In this document: positions 44,283-53,208 of the stretch, piece after piece | How positions within the stretch are numbered: the stretch's first letter is position 1 | Layout of the letters: every line of letters begins with the position of its first letter | Translations under genes and position numbers: made by a program | Source: Pantoea sp. AS-PWVM4 | Lineage (GTDB): Bacteria > Pseudomonadota > Gammaproteobacteria > Enterobacterales > Enterobacteriaceae | Assembly (NCBI RefSeq): GCF_000468095.1 | Contig: NZ_ASZC01000006.1 | Location: 62,001-126,000 of the forward strand | Direction: 5' to 3' | Length of the DNA stretch: 64,000 nucleotides | Notes under the pieces: model-generated | The model's input: the letters and a program-made list of their open reading frames with translations, nothing else | Told to the model about the DNA's origin: nothing | The model's database searches: none

Positions 44283-45725
44283 ATGGTTATCGGGATCGAT
44301 TTGGGCACCTCGGGCGTTAAGGTCGCGTTGCTGGATACGCAAGGGCAGGTGCTTGCCGTGGAAAGCGCGCCGTTGCAGGTGTCGCGCCCGCATCCTTTAT
44401 GGAGCGAGCAGGATCCCGAAAGCTGGTGGCTGGCAACTGATAAGGCAATGCAGGCGCTGGCGCAGCGACATGACCTTGGTCATGTGCAGGCGATGGGTCT
44501 GAGCGGCCAGATGCACGGTGCGACGCTGTTAGATGCGCAGCAGCAGGTGCTACGTCCGGCGATCCTGTGGAACGACGGACGCAGCAGTGAGCAGTGCCGC
44601 CAACTGGAGCAGCAGGTGCCGGATTCACGCACCATCACCGGTAACCTGATGATGCCCGGCTTCACGGCACCCAAGCTGTTATGGGTGCAGCAGCACGAGC
44701 CGGAAATTTTCACCCGCGTCGCTAAGGTTTTGCTACCAAAGGATTATCTGCGTTGGCGCTTAAGCGGCGACTTCGCCACGGATATGTCGGATGCGGCGGG
44801 GACGATGTGGCTGGATGTGGCCCAGCGTGACTGGAGCGATAAATTGCTTCATGCCTGTGGCCTGCATCGTAGCCAGATGCCAACGCTGTTCGAGGGCAAT
44901 CAGGTAACCGGTACGCTCCGACCCGACATCGCCAGCCGTTGGGGGATGCAGCCAGTGCCACTGGTGGCTGGCGGTGGTGATAATGCCGCCGGGGCGGTGG
45001 GTGTTGGCATGGTCGAGCCGGGACAGGGGATGCTGTCGCTCGGTACCTCCGGCGTCTACTTCCTCGTGAGTGATGGTTATCTCAGCAACCCACAGCGCGC
45101 GGTACACAGTTTTTGCCATGCGTTGCCACAGCGCTGGCATCTGATGTCGGTGATCCTCAGTGCGGCCTCCTGTCTGGACTGGGCGGCCAAACTCACCGGC
45201 TGCGAAGATGTACCACAGCTTTTGGCTGAAGCTGAACGGGCGAGCAGCGATGTCTCACCGGTCTGGTTTTTGCCTTATCTCTCGGGTGAGCGCACACCGC
45301 ACAACAATCCACAGGCGCAGGGGGCATTTTTTGGCCTGACGCATCAGCATGGCCGGCCGGAACTGGCGCGAGCGGTGTTGGAAGGGGTGGGATTTGCCCT
45401 GGCGGAGGGCATGGATGCGGTACACGAATGTGGCGTCCAGCCAAAGACGGTGATGTTGATTGGCGGTGGCGCACGTAGCGCTTACTGGCGACAAATGTTA
45501 TCGGATATCAGCGGGTTGACGCTGGATTATTGTCATGGTGGTGAAGTCGGCCCGGCACTGGGGGCGGCACGCCTGGCGCAGTTGGCCGTCGATGCCAACA
45601 GCGAACTGCCCACACCGGAACTGGCGCAACGCCATCAGCCGGATACGGCTCGCCATCAGGCTTATCAACCACAACGTGAGGTATTCGCCCGGCTCTATCA
45701 GCAACTGAAGCCGTTGATGTCCTGA
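44283..45725 (+). CDS. xylB: Xylulokinase
   Basis: 480 residues of the FGGY kinase family. The N-terminal phosphate loop is VIGIDLGTSGVKVALLD, the substrate region GLSGQMHGATLLD (near residue 75) contains the Met-His-Gly motif typical of XylB, and the catalytic Asp lies in GGGDNAAGAVGVG (near 235). FLPYLSGERTPHNNP and IGGGARSAYWRQMLSD complete the ATP domain. It phosphorylates D-xylulose to the 5-phosphate. AGGAG lies before the start. The operon ends at a palindromic repeat about 70 bases downstream. Confidence 0.97.
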   Translation: MVIGIDLGTSGVKVALLDTQGQVLAVESAPLQVSRPHPLWSEQDPESWWLATDKAMQALAQRHDLGHVQAMGLSGQMHGATLLDAQQQVLRPAILWNDGRSSEQCRQLEQQVPDSRTITGNLMMPGFTAPKLLWVQQHEPEIFTRVAKVLLPKDYLRWRLSGDFATDMSDAAGTMWLDVAQRDWSDKLLHACGLHRSQMPTLFEGNQVTGTLRPDIASRWGMQPVPLVAGGGDNAAGAVGVGMVEPGQGMLSLGTSGVYFLVSDGYLSNPQRAVHSFCHALPQRWHLMSVILSAASCLDWAAKLTGCEDVPQLLAEAERASSDVSPVWFLPYLSGERTPHNNPQAQGAFFGLTHQHGRPELARAVLEGVGFALAEGMDAVHECGVQPKTVMLIGGGARSAYWRQMLSDISGLTLDYCHGGEVGPALGAARLAQLAVDANSELPTPELAQRHQPDTARHQAYQPQREVFARLYQQLKPLMS

Positions 45726-45791
45726 TACGTCAGCATGATGGCCGGAATTGGCATGGGTCTGGCCATAAAGTCAGGTAAGATGAGCACTGAC

Positions 45792-45871
45792 GTAGCGGCG
45801 CGATTTATCGCGCAAGTTTTTGGCAGCGGGTATCCCGGCTCGAAAACACGCGCGATAAATCGCGCCGCTAC
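45792..45871. repeat. REP-like palindromic element, copy G
   Basis: Two full arms (GTAGCGGCGCGATTTATCGC and its reverse complement ending CGCGCCGCTAC) are separated by about 36 bases, the longest spacer among the copies. It lies between xylB and the GlxA-type regulator. Confidence 0.92.
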
Positions 45872-45914
45872 GGGTTTAATGCGGGACGTAAACGGAACCA
45901 ACCGGAGTATACCC

Positions 45915-46847
45915 ATGCCGCAACCCGTATTTTTCCTGACGTTACCCGGCGTTATGGTGCTTGATCTCACCGGCCCGGCCGAAACCTTCCAGTTGGCTGG
46001 CGGTCACTTCTCGCTGCATTACATCGGCCCGGAAGCCAGCGTGCTCGGCTCCACCCACATGACCATCAGCAATATCGCGCCACTGCCCGAACGGTTACCG
46101 GCTAACAGCCTGTTGGTGGTGCCCGGTGTGCATGATTCGCGTACCTGCTATGACACCCCGGCGGCGACGCTGGCGCGTGACTGGCTGCGGCAGCAACGGG
46201 CGGATATTGAAGCCCAGCGCATCACCCTGGTCTGTGTCTGCTCCGGTTCATTGCTGGCGGCACAGGCGGGATTGCTGGATGGTGTGCTGTGCACCACCCA
46301 TCATGAAGTGCTGCCGCGTTTGCAGGCGGCGGCCCCGGCGGCGCGGGTAAAAGAGAATCGCGTATTTATTGAAGATGGCGGCATCTGGACCAGCGCCGGG
46401 ATCACCGCGGGTATTGATCTCGCGCTGCATCTGATTAACCGGCTATGCGGAGCGCGTCAGGCGCTGGCGGTGGCACGCGAGATGGTGGTGTGGTTCCGCC
46501 GTTCCGGTGATGATCCGCAACTCTCGCCGTGGCTGCGCTACCGTAATCACCTGCACCCGGCGATTCATCGCGCGCAGGATGTGATGATTGCCCATCCTGA
46601 ACATGACTGGTCATTACCGGCACTGGCCGAGCGCGCCCACGTCAGCGAGCGGCATCTGACGCGTCTGTTCCGCCAGCATCTCGGCATCAGCGTGCGCGAA
46701 TATCACGAGCAACTGCGGCTGGTGATTGCCCGGCAACGCCAGCAACAGGGCGAAGCTGCGGAAAAAGCCGCGCTGGCGGCCGGTTTCTCTTCTGCACGAC
46801 AGTTGCGTCGTGCCAGGGAGCGCTGGGACGATCAACTCACCAGATGA
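45915..46847 (+). CDS. GlxA-family regulator (DJ-1/PfpI domain plus AraC HTH)
   Basis: 310 residues from the ATG at 45915, with GGAG 7 bases upstream. The open frame continues upstream through the palindromic repeat but has no ribosome site. Residues 4-170 form a class-I-glutamine-amidotransferase/DJ-1-like domain (FFLTLPGVMVLDLTGPAETFQLAGG, VCVCSGSLLAAQAGLLDG with the elbow Cys). Residues about 210-305 form the AraC DNA-binding domain (LPALAERAHVSERHLTRLFRQHLGISVREYHEQLRL). This class senses amino-acid-like or nitrogen compounds. Its end overlaps convergent wecH by 16 bases. The regulated genes are unknown. Confidence 0.88.
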   Translation: MPQPVFFLTLPGVMVLDLTGPAETFQLAGGHFSLHYIGPEASVLGSTHMTISNIAPLPERLPANSLLVVPGVHDSRTCYDTPAATLARDWLRQQRADIEAQRITLVCVCSGSLLAAQAGLLDGVLCTTHHEVLPRLQAAAPAARVKENRVFIEDGGIWTSAGITAGIDLALHLINRLCGARQALAVAREMVVWFRRSGDDPQLSPWLRYRNHLHPAIHRAQDVMIAHPEHDWSLPALAERAHVSERHLTRLFRQHLGISVREYHEQLRLVIARQRQQQGEAAEKAALAAGFSSARQLRRARERWDDQLTR

Positions 46848-47827
46848 TGTTTATCTACCCGTTTAAGCAACACCGCCAGTAACAAGCTGCCGATTAGCGT
46901 TACGCCAAACACCCAGGGAAGATCAATCCACGGTTGTGCCATATCGTCGTAATGATTGGTGCGCAGGAAATGGATAAACAGCGCGTGAAAGCCGTAAATG
47001 GGCAGGGAATAACGCGCTATGGTGGCTAAAATTGGCAAACTACGACGATTGAGGACATTTTTGCTCAAGATCAGCACGCTGATGGCGGCAATAAACACCA
47101 GCGGCCCGCAGTAGAGATACCAGGTATCATTGAAGGCTCCGTTTATGCGCAGCATCTGTTTGGTGCCGAGCGCAATCCCCGCCACACAGGCAATAAACGC
47201 CAGCGCCGCCAGCCCGGTTATGCCGCGTTTTTCGGTGTCCATACAGCCAATCGCCCGTCCCAACAGCGCGTATAACAGGTAATAAATACTGTCGCCGCTG
47301 ACATACAAATTGACCGGCAACCAATGGAACGAGCCAACCGACTGGTTGATGGTATTGGGATTGGCGAGCACCACCAGTACCACCACCAGTAGCGCGACAT
47401 AGCGTGGTGGCACATTTTTTACCTGAATCAACGGTGACAGCAGGTAAATACCGATAATCGCAAAGAAAAACCACAGGTGATAAAACACCGGTTTCTGCAA
47501 CAATTTCAGCAGCGACCGCCCTTCGCTGATCGGCGTCAGCCAGGTGATATACGCCAGCGCCACCGCGCTGTAGAACAGCAGGCACAACACGATGCGCAGC
47601 AAATGCCGGCCTTGTGCGCTGCGCTCACCAAAGAACAGATAGCCTGAGATCATAAAGAACAGCGGCACGCAGACGCGCGAAGCGGAATTGAGCAGGTTGG
47701 CGACGTCCCAACTGATGCCGGTTACCGCCAGCGGCCCGGTGATGTACCAGGTGGTGGTATGAATGACGATCACCATCAGGCAGGCGATGGCGCGTAAGTT
47801 GTCGATCCAGTAAATTTTTTGCGACAT
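46832..47827 (-). CDS. wecH: O-acetyltransferase WecH (YiaH)
   Basis: 331 residues with about ten membrane helices, collinear with E. coli WecH: KIYWIDNLRAIACLMVIVIHTTTWYITG carries the acyltransferase-3 Arg and His, then NSASRVCVPLFFMISGYLFFGERSAQ, LLQKPVFYHLWFFFAIIGIYLLSPLIQVKN, DTWYLYCGPLVFI and SLPIYGFHALFIH. It acetylates enterobacterial common antigen units at the inner membrane. In E. coli wecH lies between the xyl genes and glyQ. Here that order is kept, but with a 9-kb cluster inserted between wecH and glyQ. Confidence 0.93.
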   Translation of the reverse strand: MSQKIYWIDNLRAIACLMVIVIHTTTWYITGPLAVTGISWDVANLLNSASRVCVPLFFMISGYLFFGERSAQGRHLLRIVLCLLFYSAVALAYITWLTPISEGRSLLKLLQKPVFYHLWFFFAIIGIYLLSPLIQVKNVPPRYVALLVVVLVVLANPNTINQSVGSFHWLPVNLYVSGDSIYYLLYALLGRAIGCMDTEKRGITGLAALAFIACVAGIALGTKQMLRINGAFNDTWYLYCGPLVFIAAISVLILSKNVLNRRSLPILATIARYSLPIYGFHALFIHFLRTNHYDDMAQPWIDLPWVFGVTLIGSLLLAVLLKRVDKHHLVS

Positions 47828-47937
47828 AGCTTCCCCGTGCGCAGAGCGTCCTGGTGGAGAAGGGTAGTCAGCGACCGGCGCGCCAACAACCTTTGGGCCT
47901 GAAATTCAGAGCCATCTGGCTGCTGGCGCGTTGACGG

Positions 47938-49053
47938 TTAATCACGCACGAGGAATTTTTCGATCACCGCTTCGTTCGGCTCCACGCCCAGGCCGGGTTC
48001 GGAAGGCAACCAGGCGTAGCCATCAGCGATGCGCACCGGATTTTTCGCCAGCGAACGGCTGATCTCACCCGGTTCGACGCAATATTCCATCACCAGCGCA
48101 TTCTCAATCGCGCACAGGAAATGCAGCGAGGCGGCGGTGTTGATATCGGTGGTGAAGTTGTGATTGCACACCTTACGACCGCGACTGTGCGCATAGCTGG
48201 CAATTTCCATCGCCTGGGTGAAGCCGGTACGCGTCAGGTCAATCTGCACAATATCGATACCGCCTTCGTCGATCAGGCGCTGGAAGCCCACCACTGAGCA
48301 CTCCTGTTCGCCTGCCGCAATGTGCTGCTGGCAGGCTGTCGAGACCTGGCCGTAACCGGCGTAGTTGTCCGGGTGCAGCGGTTCTTCAATCCAGAACAGG
48401 TTCAGATGCTCATAACGCTGACCACGACGGATGGTGGTTTTGGCATCCCACACATGGCCGACGTCCAGCATCAGATCCACGCTGTCGCCCATCTCGCGGC
48501 GCAGCGCTTCCAGATAGCGTAAATCCAGCGCTTCATCGGTGCCAAACGGCTCCCAGCCAAATTTCACCCCGGTATGGCCGGTATCGATAGCGTGCTTCGC
48601 TCGCGCCACGGTGTCGGCCACGCTGAACTGGAACATATTCGAGGAGTAGACGCGCATTTTGTCGCGCAGCGCGCCGCCCAGCAGCTCGACAATCGGTTTA
48701 CCCAACGCTTTGCCTTTGATATCCCACAGCGCGATATCAATGCCCGCCATCGCCTGCAACACGGCACCGCTGCGGCCATAGTAGATAGTGGCGCGATGCA
48801 TTTTTTTCCACAACCGTCCGGTTTCCAGCGGGTTTTCACCGATCAGCAGCGATTTCAGGCCGGTGACCATGGTGTGGGAATAGGGGGCTTCGATGATGGC
48901 TTTGGTGACATAGGGGCTGCCATCCACCTCGCCCCAGCCGGTAATCCCGGCATCGGTGGTGATTTTAATCAACAACGCATCCTGTGAACTGTCGGTGCGC
49001 TGTTCAATGACCGGGAGGCGCAGGTAAAACGCCTCGACGTTGGTAATCTTCAT
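47938..49053 (-). CDS. Enolase-superfamily dehydratase/racemase (mandelate racemase group)
   Basis: 371 residues. The N-terminal capping domain begins MKITNVEAFYLRLPV. The (beta/alpha)7-barrel holds VKFGWEPFG (Lys near 164), metal ligands DVGHVWD, WIEEPLHPDN and AAGEQECS, a DLTRTGF strand, and the base VCNHNF (His near 297). The usual second lysine of the K-x-K base motif is Gly here (K-F-G), so the stereochemistry differs from mandelate racemase itself. The group abstracts an alpha-proton from sugar acids or amino-acid derivatives. It is the last gene of the minus-strand cluster, following the GntR regulator by 33 bases. Confidence 0.87.
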   Translation of the reverse strand: MKITNVEAFYLRLPVIEQRTDSSQDALLIKITTDAGITGWGEVDGSPYVTKAIIEAPYSHTMVTGLKSLLIGENPLETGRLWKKMHRATIYYGRSGAVLQAMAGIDIALWDIKGKALGKPIVELLGGALRDKMRVYSSNMFQFSVADTVARAKHAIDTGHTGVKFGWEPFGTDEALDLRYLEALRREMGDSVDLMLDVGHVWDAKTTIRRGQRYEHLNLFWIEEPLHPDNYAGYGQVSTACQQHIAAGEQECSVVGFQRLIDEGGIDIVQIDLTRTGFTQAMEIASYAHSRGRKVCNHNFTTDINTAASLHFLCAIENALVMEYCVEPGEISRSLAKNPVRIADGYAWLPSEPGLGVEPNEAVIEKFLVRD

Positions 49054-49086
49054 CGTGGTTATCCTGGTGTAAAAGCAAAAAAGGCG

Positions 49087-49842
49087 TCAACCGGCGCTGG
49101 AACGTTGCTGTCGGCGCTGCGAAATAATGGTTTCGTAGTCCACATCCAGAGCCTGAATGCGGATATGGTTTTCAATCTCGTCGGTCATTTTGGCGATATC
49201 GCCTTCCGCGAACACGTTAATCAGCCGCTGATGCTCTTCGATAATGTCGCTCATCGATTTGCCCATGGTGGAGAGGCCGAAAATCACCGTAAGCTGGCGC
49301 GCAATCGACTCCCACAAATTGCTCAACACCGGGTTCTGGGCAAAGCTGCACAGCGTGCGATGGAAATCGGTATCCGCTGAGGCAAAGCCATACACATCCT
49401 CGCGTTGCATCATCATCTGCATAGCGGCGACGCCCTGGTACAACTGGGTGAGCTGCGCGGCGCTGTTGCGTCCGGCTTCAATCGCCCGGCGGCAGGCCAG
49501 CGTTTCCAGTGGAATTCGCACATCGATAATCTGCTCCAGCCGTTGATGGGAGATCTCCATCAGGCGAATACCTTTGTACGGTTCGCTGGTCACGATGCCC
49601 TGACTTTCGAGAATGCGCAGCGCCTCGCGGATAGGGACGCGGCTCATGCCAAGTTTCGCCACCAGGTCCGGCTCGGCAATGCGGTCGCCGGGCAGAATCA
49701 GGCCGCGTGAGGCGGCGCTAAGAATGGCATCTACTGCATGATCGACCAGGGTACGCGGGCGCGCCGCGTTCCAGCTGTTTTCGGTCTGTTCTTCCAGTGC
49801 CAGTGGGGCGCTGTTCTTATTTCGGGTCGACTTTCCTGCCAT
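49087..49842 (-). CDS. GntR-family regulator with FCD domain
   Basis: 251 residues from the ATG at 49842 with AGGA 8 bases upstream; an ATG at 49851 is less likely. The winged helix at about 35-95 reads VDAILSAASRGLILPGDRIAEPDLVAKLGMSRVPIREALRILESQGIV. The all-helical FCD effector domain shows metal-binding residues in ADTDFHRTL, EEHQRLI and IENHIRIQ. It sits inside the catabolic cluster, between the amidohydrolase (14-base gap) and the enolase-type gene. It is the likely regulator of the whole set through the TCGTATACGA palindromes found before ridA, since FCD-type GntR sites typically centre on GTATAC. Confidence 0.92.
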   Translation of the reverse strand: MAGKSTRNKNSAPLALEEQTENSWNAARPRTLVDHAVDAILSAASRGLILPGDRIAEPDLVAKLGMSRVPIREALRILESQGIVTSEPYKGIRLMEISHQRLEQIIDVRIPLETLACRRAIEAGRNSAAQLTQLYQGVAAMQMMMQREDVYGFASADTDFHRTLCSFAQNPVLSNLWESIARQLTVIFGLSTMGKSMSDIIEEHQRLINVFAEGDIAKMTDEIENHIRIQALDVDYETIISQRRQQRSSAG

Positions 49843-49856
49843 GGTAATCATCCTGT

Positions 49857-51233
49857 TTATGCCTGACGGGTCACGAACTGACCAAAGCCAGGTTCAACCT
49901 GTATCTGGGAATCCTGGTAAACGGTGACGCCACGAATGAGCGTGCGCACCACTTTACCCTGACAGCGCATGCCTTCAAATGCGCTCCATTTGCCCAGGCC
50001 CTGGAAATTTTCCCCGCTCACCGTCCAGCTCTGGCTGGCGTCGTAAAACACCAGATCGGCATCAAAGCCCGGCGCGATGGCCCCTTTTTTGCCCCACAGT
50101 CGGAAGGCTTTGGCCGGACCGCTGGCGGTCATGCGGGCAAACTCGGTCAGCGGCAGGCCACGGTCGATATGCGCCGCGCTGAAGAACATCGGGCTGAGGG
50201 TTTCCACCCCGGTCAGGCCCATACCGGCATCCCAGATGCTGAATTCACCGGCCAGCTTCTGCTCCGGCGTGTAGGGGCAATGGTCGGAAGCGATCATGTC
50301 GATATCGCCCCGCAGCAGCACCTGCCACAGCGCATCGACGACCGGGCGTGGACGAATCGGCGGGCCGCAGCGGGCATTGGGACCGATGCGCACCAGATCT
50401 TCCTCATCAAGAATCAGGTAGTGCGGGCAGGTTTCGAAGCTGGCGCGCACGGTCTCTTTGGCGGCGATGATGGTTTCGGCGGCGCGTGCCGAGCTGACAT
50501 GGACGATATGGCAGCGCGCGCCGGTTTCTGCGGCAATCGCCAGCACGCGTCCTACCGCTTCAATCTCGGCAATTTCTGGCCCGGCCAGCGCATGGGCGCG
50601 GATATCTTTACGCCCGGCGCGGCGTAGTTCGCTACCTGCGCCAATCAGAATGTCGTGGTTCTCGGCATGAACGCCGATCAAACCGTCGAAGGTCGCCAGT
50701 TCACGCATGGCGCGCAGCAGGCCGTCATCGTCAAGGCGCGGTAACCCTTTCGCATCCGTGGCATCACCATTCGGCGCGCCGCTACAGAGAAAGGCTTTGA
50801 ATGCCAGTGCGCCCGCCTGATCCAGCGCGGCCAGTTCGTGGACGTTGCGACCATCCAGCCCGGCCCACATGGCGTAATCCACCGAGCAATTCTCAGCCAG
50901 CCAACTGCGTTTGGCGGTAAAGCTGGCGAGCGACGTGGCGGGCGGTAACGAGTGGGGCATTTCGACGATAGTGGTCACGCCATGCGCCGCCGCGCCGCGT
51001 GTGCCTTCGCGCAGCTCCTGTTCGGGGAAATCATGCGAGCCAGTGAAGTGGGTGTGTACGTCAATCGCCCCCGGCAGCACGATCAGACCGCTGGCATCAA
51101 TCAGGTTATCCACCGTGCCGTCGTAAGCACCTGGCGTCAGAATACCACTGATTTTTCCCGCCTCGATTAACAGGTCTGCCGGTGCGGCACCGCTTTCTGT
51201 CACCACCAGGCCGTTGATAATTAACTGTTTCAT
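49857..51233 (-). CDS. Cyclic amidohydrolase (dihydropyrimidinase/allantoinase/hydantoinase family)
   Basis: 458 residues. The binuclear-metal amidohydrolase motifs are all there: DVHTHFTGS (two His, near 60), the carbamylated-lysine strand LAFKAFLCSG (near 148), GVHAENHD (near 187), CHIVHVSSA (near 240) and the Asp in MIASDHCPYTP (near 315). This family opens cyclic amides such as hydantoins, dihydropyrimidines and allantoin. The spacing looks closest to allantoinase/hydantoinase types, but no allantoin gene adjoins. It overlaps the preceding gene by 4 bases (ATGA) in a translationally coupled chain. The natural ring substrate is unknown. Confidence 0.88.
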   Translation of the reverse strand: MKQLIINGLVVTESGAAPADLLIEAGKISGILTPGAYDGTVDNLIDASGLIVLPGAIDVHTHFTGSHDFPEQELREGTRGAAAHGVTTIVEMPHSLPPATSLASFTAKRSWLAENCSVDYAMWAGLDGRNVHELAALDQAGALAFKAFLCSGAPNGDATDAKGLPRLDDDGLLRAMRELATFDGLIGVHAENHDILIGAGSELRRAGRKDIRAHALAGPEIAEIEAVGRVLAIAAETGARCHIVHVSSARAAETIIAAKETVRASFETCPHYLILDEEDLVRIGPNARCGPPIRPRPVVDALWQVLLRGDIDMIASDHCPYTPEQKLAGEFSIWDAGMGLTGVETLSPMFFSAAHIDRGLPLTEFARMTASGPAKAFRLWGKKGAIAPGFDADLVFYDASQSWTVSGENFQGLGKWSAFEGMRCQGKVVRTLIRGVTVYQDSQIQVEPGFGQFVTRQA

Positions 51234-52156
51234 GATTCTGCTCCTGCCTGGGTCACCAGCGCGTCATAAGGTACGGGCTGAGAAGGATCGAGCCAGCCGA
51301 TAGCGCCGAGTAACTGACTGAAGTGGTCAAATTCGGCGCGCGGGATGCGGCTATCCGGCGCAAACACCTGCGCCTGCTGATAGGCCGCCAGCCCGCTGAC
51401 CAGCGCAGCAAACCGATAATCGGGATACCAGGGTTTCACCCGCTCAGCGAGGCGAGTGGCGTCATGCTGCGCGATCCACGCCAGCGCCTGTTGTGTTGCC
51501 GTAGCAAAGGCGGCAAAGGCTTCTGCTTTCTCGTGCAGTACATCGCTGCGGGCGATATAGGCGCTCCACGGCACCCTGCCGCACAGGCCCGCCAGGCTGG
51601 TCACGCTCGCCAGTTGTCCACGGGTGATGGCAGGCGCGAGCGCATGCATGGCGTGCAACGCGTAATCCACCTCGCCCGTTGCCACGGTCGCAAAGTCATC
51701 TTCGGCATTGCCGCTGCCGGGCAGGATGCTGACATCCTCCAGCAGGCCATGTTGGGCCAGCAGCCAGCGAAAGGTCAGGCTGGCGGTGCCGACGTTACCC
51801 ACATCCAGCACCCGCTTGCCACATAAATCGCGCAGTTGAAAATCGGGCTGGGGTCGGGCCGCCGCGAGAAACCACGGGTTGGCGGCGACCGAGGCGCAGA
51901 AGCACTGCAACTCGGCACCGTGCTGCTGGTAATGCTTCATCACCACCATCGGGCCGCCGAGGGTTAAATCAGCCTCACGACTCAGCACCGCAGGCACCTG
52001 GCCGCCCTGAATGGTATGTCCACCGGATTCGCTGGTGGTGAAGGAGACTTTCAGCCGCTGCGCGGCATACAGGCCGAGACTTTCTGCCAGATAGTGGGCG
52101 CAGTAATAAATCCGTGATTCGCTGGCATCGCCCTGATTGAAAATTAAGTGATGCAT
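51230..52156 (-). CDS. NMT1/SsuA-like binding-protein fold without signal peptide
   Basis: 308 residues with the type II periplasmic-binding fold of SsuA/THI5-like proteins: CAHYLAESLGLYAAQRLKVSFTT at the N-terminus, GGHTIQGGQVPAVLSREADLTLGGP, then DLCGKRVLDVGNVGTASLTFRWLLAQHGL. Unlike true binding proteins it starts MHHLIFNQGDASESR with no hydrophobic signal and no lipobox, so it should be cytoplasmic. Cysteines are present. It is coupled on both sides (one-base overlap with the FMN gene before it, 4-base overlap with the amidohydrolase after it). It may be an enzyme, as some THI5/NMT1 relatives are, or an intracellular sensor. Confidence 0.8.
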   Translation of the reverse strand: MHHLIFNQGDASESRIYYCAHYLAESLGLYAAQRLKVSFTTSESGGHTIQGGQVPAVLSREADLTLGGPMVVMKHYQQHGAELQCFCASVAANPWFLAAARPQPDFQLRDLCGKRVLDVGNVGTASLTFRWLLAQHGLLEDVSILPGSGNAEDDFATVATGEVDYALHAMHALAPAITRGQLASVTSLAGLCGRVPWSAYIARSDVLHEKAEAFAAFATATQQALAWIAQHDATRLAERVKPWYPDYRFAALVSGLAAYQQAQVFAPDSRIPRAEFDHFSQLLGAIGWLDPSQPVPYDALVTQAGAES

Positions 52157-53208
52157 CAGTCACGCGCCTCCGTGACAAAACTGCCGTTGAGCGCGCTCAT
52201 GTCGCTGACCCCGCACCAGTGGCTGATGGCGCTGATGGCGTTGATCCAGCCGGAAAGCAGGTCAAACACCGCTGTCTCTCCGCCAGTGACCAGCGCGGTG
52301 ATAACCGGGCGTACGCTCAGTGATAAGGTTGCACCGAGGCAGCGTGCGACCACGGCATCGCTGCCGCTGCGGATACCGCCATCCAGCAGCAGTGGCAGGC
52401 GCGTCACCGCCTGCAAATCGGGTAACTGATCGACCGGTGTCACCCAGCGCGCGCTCTGGCGCAGGCCGATGTTGGAGGCGATCAGGCCACTCACGCCATG
52501 CGCCGCTGCCGGGGCGGCATCATCATGATGCAACACGCCTTTCAGCAGCAGCGGCAGACCGCGATCGGCGCAGTGCGTTGCCACTTCATCAATCTGTTGC
52601 CAACGCCATACCGGAAACGCCGGCAGCGGTTCCACTCCGGGTTGCGTGCCGCCGATGGTGTGCCAGCCGCGTTGTTTCAATGCATCGCCGACCGAGAACC
52701 CACCCGGCTGTAGGCCAGCGACCGGATGGACCGGTGCCAGCACCGTCAGCACGATCGCTTTAAAGTGGCTTTCTGCCGCTTGATCAATCAACGCTTTAAT
52801 CCGCGCGACCTCACCTGCCGCGCGCAGTTGCAGCCAGCAGCGGTCATACTCCGCACCAATCTGCGCCAGCGGCGTCACCGTCTCTTCGGAGATCACCAGC
52901 GGCAGTTGCAGACGTTTGCAGGCGCGGGCAATTGGCAGCAAACCCTCTTCATGGAAAATACGGTCCCCGGCAAAGGCTCCAACCCCAATGGGGGCCGCCC
53001 ATGTCTGGTTCAACAGGGTGATGTGCGTGTCGATGCTTTCGTTGCCCTGCAACACGCGCGGCAGCAGGCGAAAACGGCGCAACGCCAGATGGTTGGCATC
53101 ATTTTCGTCGCCAAAGGCATCCGCCGGTAGCCCCTGCATATAGCGAAACAACGGTTCACCGAGGCGCTCGCGCGCCGCGCGTTCAAACGGTAATTCAGGC
53201 GTTAGCAT
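52156..53208 (-). CDS. FMN-dependent alpha-hydroxyacid-oxidase homologue with altered active site
   Basis: 350 residues from the ATG at 53208 with GGAGG upstream; the start overlaps the ABC gene by 14 bases. The TIM-barrel FMN fold of the LldD/glycolate-oxidase family is clear: AAPIGVGAFAGDRIFHEEG, LLLKGVLHHDDA with the FMN-contacting Lys223, and LLLDGGIRSGSDAVVARCLGAT for the FMN phosphate. Against spinach glycolate oxidase, Tyr129 is Arg129 (QLR), Asp157 is Leu157 (LTVLAP) and the catalytic His254 of SNHG is Ile247 (SNIG). The substrate Arg (Arg250) remains. Normal hydride removal from a 2-hydroxyacid is therefore unlikely, and the protein may do different chemistry. Confidence 0.87.
   Translation of the reverse strand: MLTPELPFERAARERLGEPLFRYMQGLPADAFGDENDANHLALRRFRLLPRVLQGNESIDTHITLLNQTWAAPIGVGAFAGDRIFHEEGLLPIARACKRLQLPLVISEETVTPLAQIGAEYDRCWLQLRAAGEVARIKALIDQAAESHFKAIVLTVLAPVHPVAGLQPGGFSVGDALKQRGWHTIGGTQPGVEPLPAFPVWRWQQIDEVATHCADRGLPLLLKGVLHHDDAAPAAAHGVSGLIASNIGLRQSARWVTPVDQLPDLQAVTRLPLLLDGGIRSGSDAVVARCLGATLSLSVRPVITALVTGGETAVFDLLSGWINAISAISHWCGVSDMSALNGSFVTEARD

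Noticed and set aside
45735..45914. N-terminal extension of the GlxA-type regulator
   Set aside because: The extra frame runs through a palindromic repeat and lacks a ribosome site, while GGAG precedes the ATG at 45915.
52156..53208. Calling the FMN protein lactate or glycolate oxidase
   Set aside because: The catalytic His, Tyr and Asp positions are changed, so the usual activity cannot be claimed.
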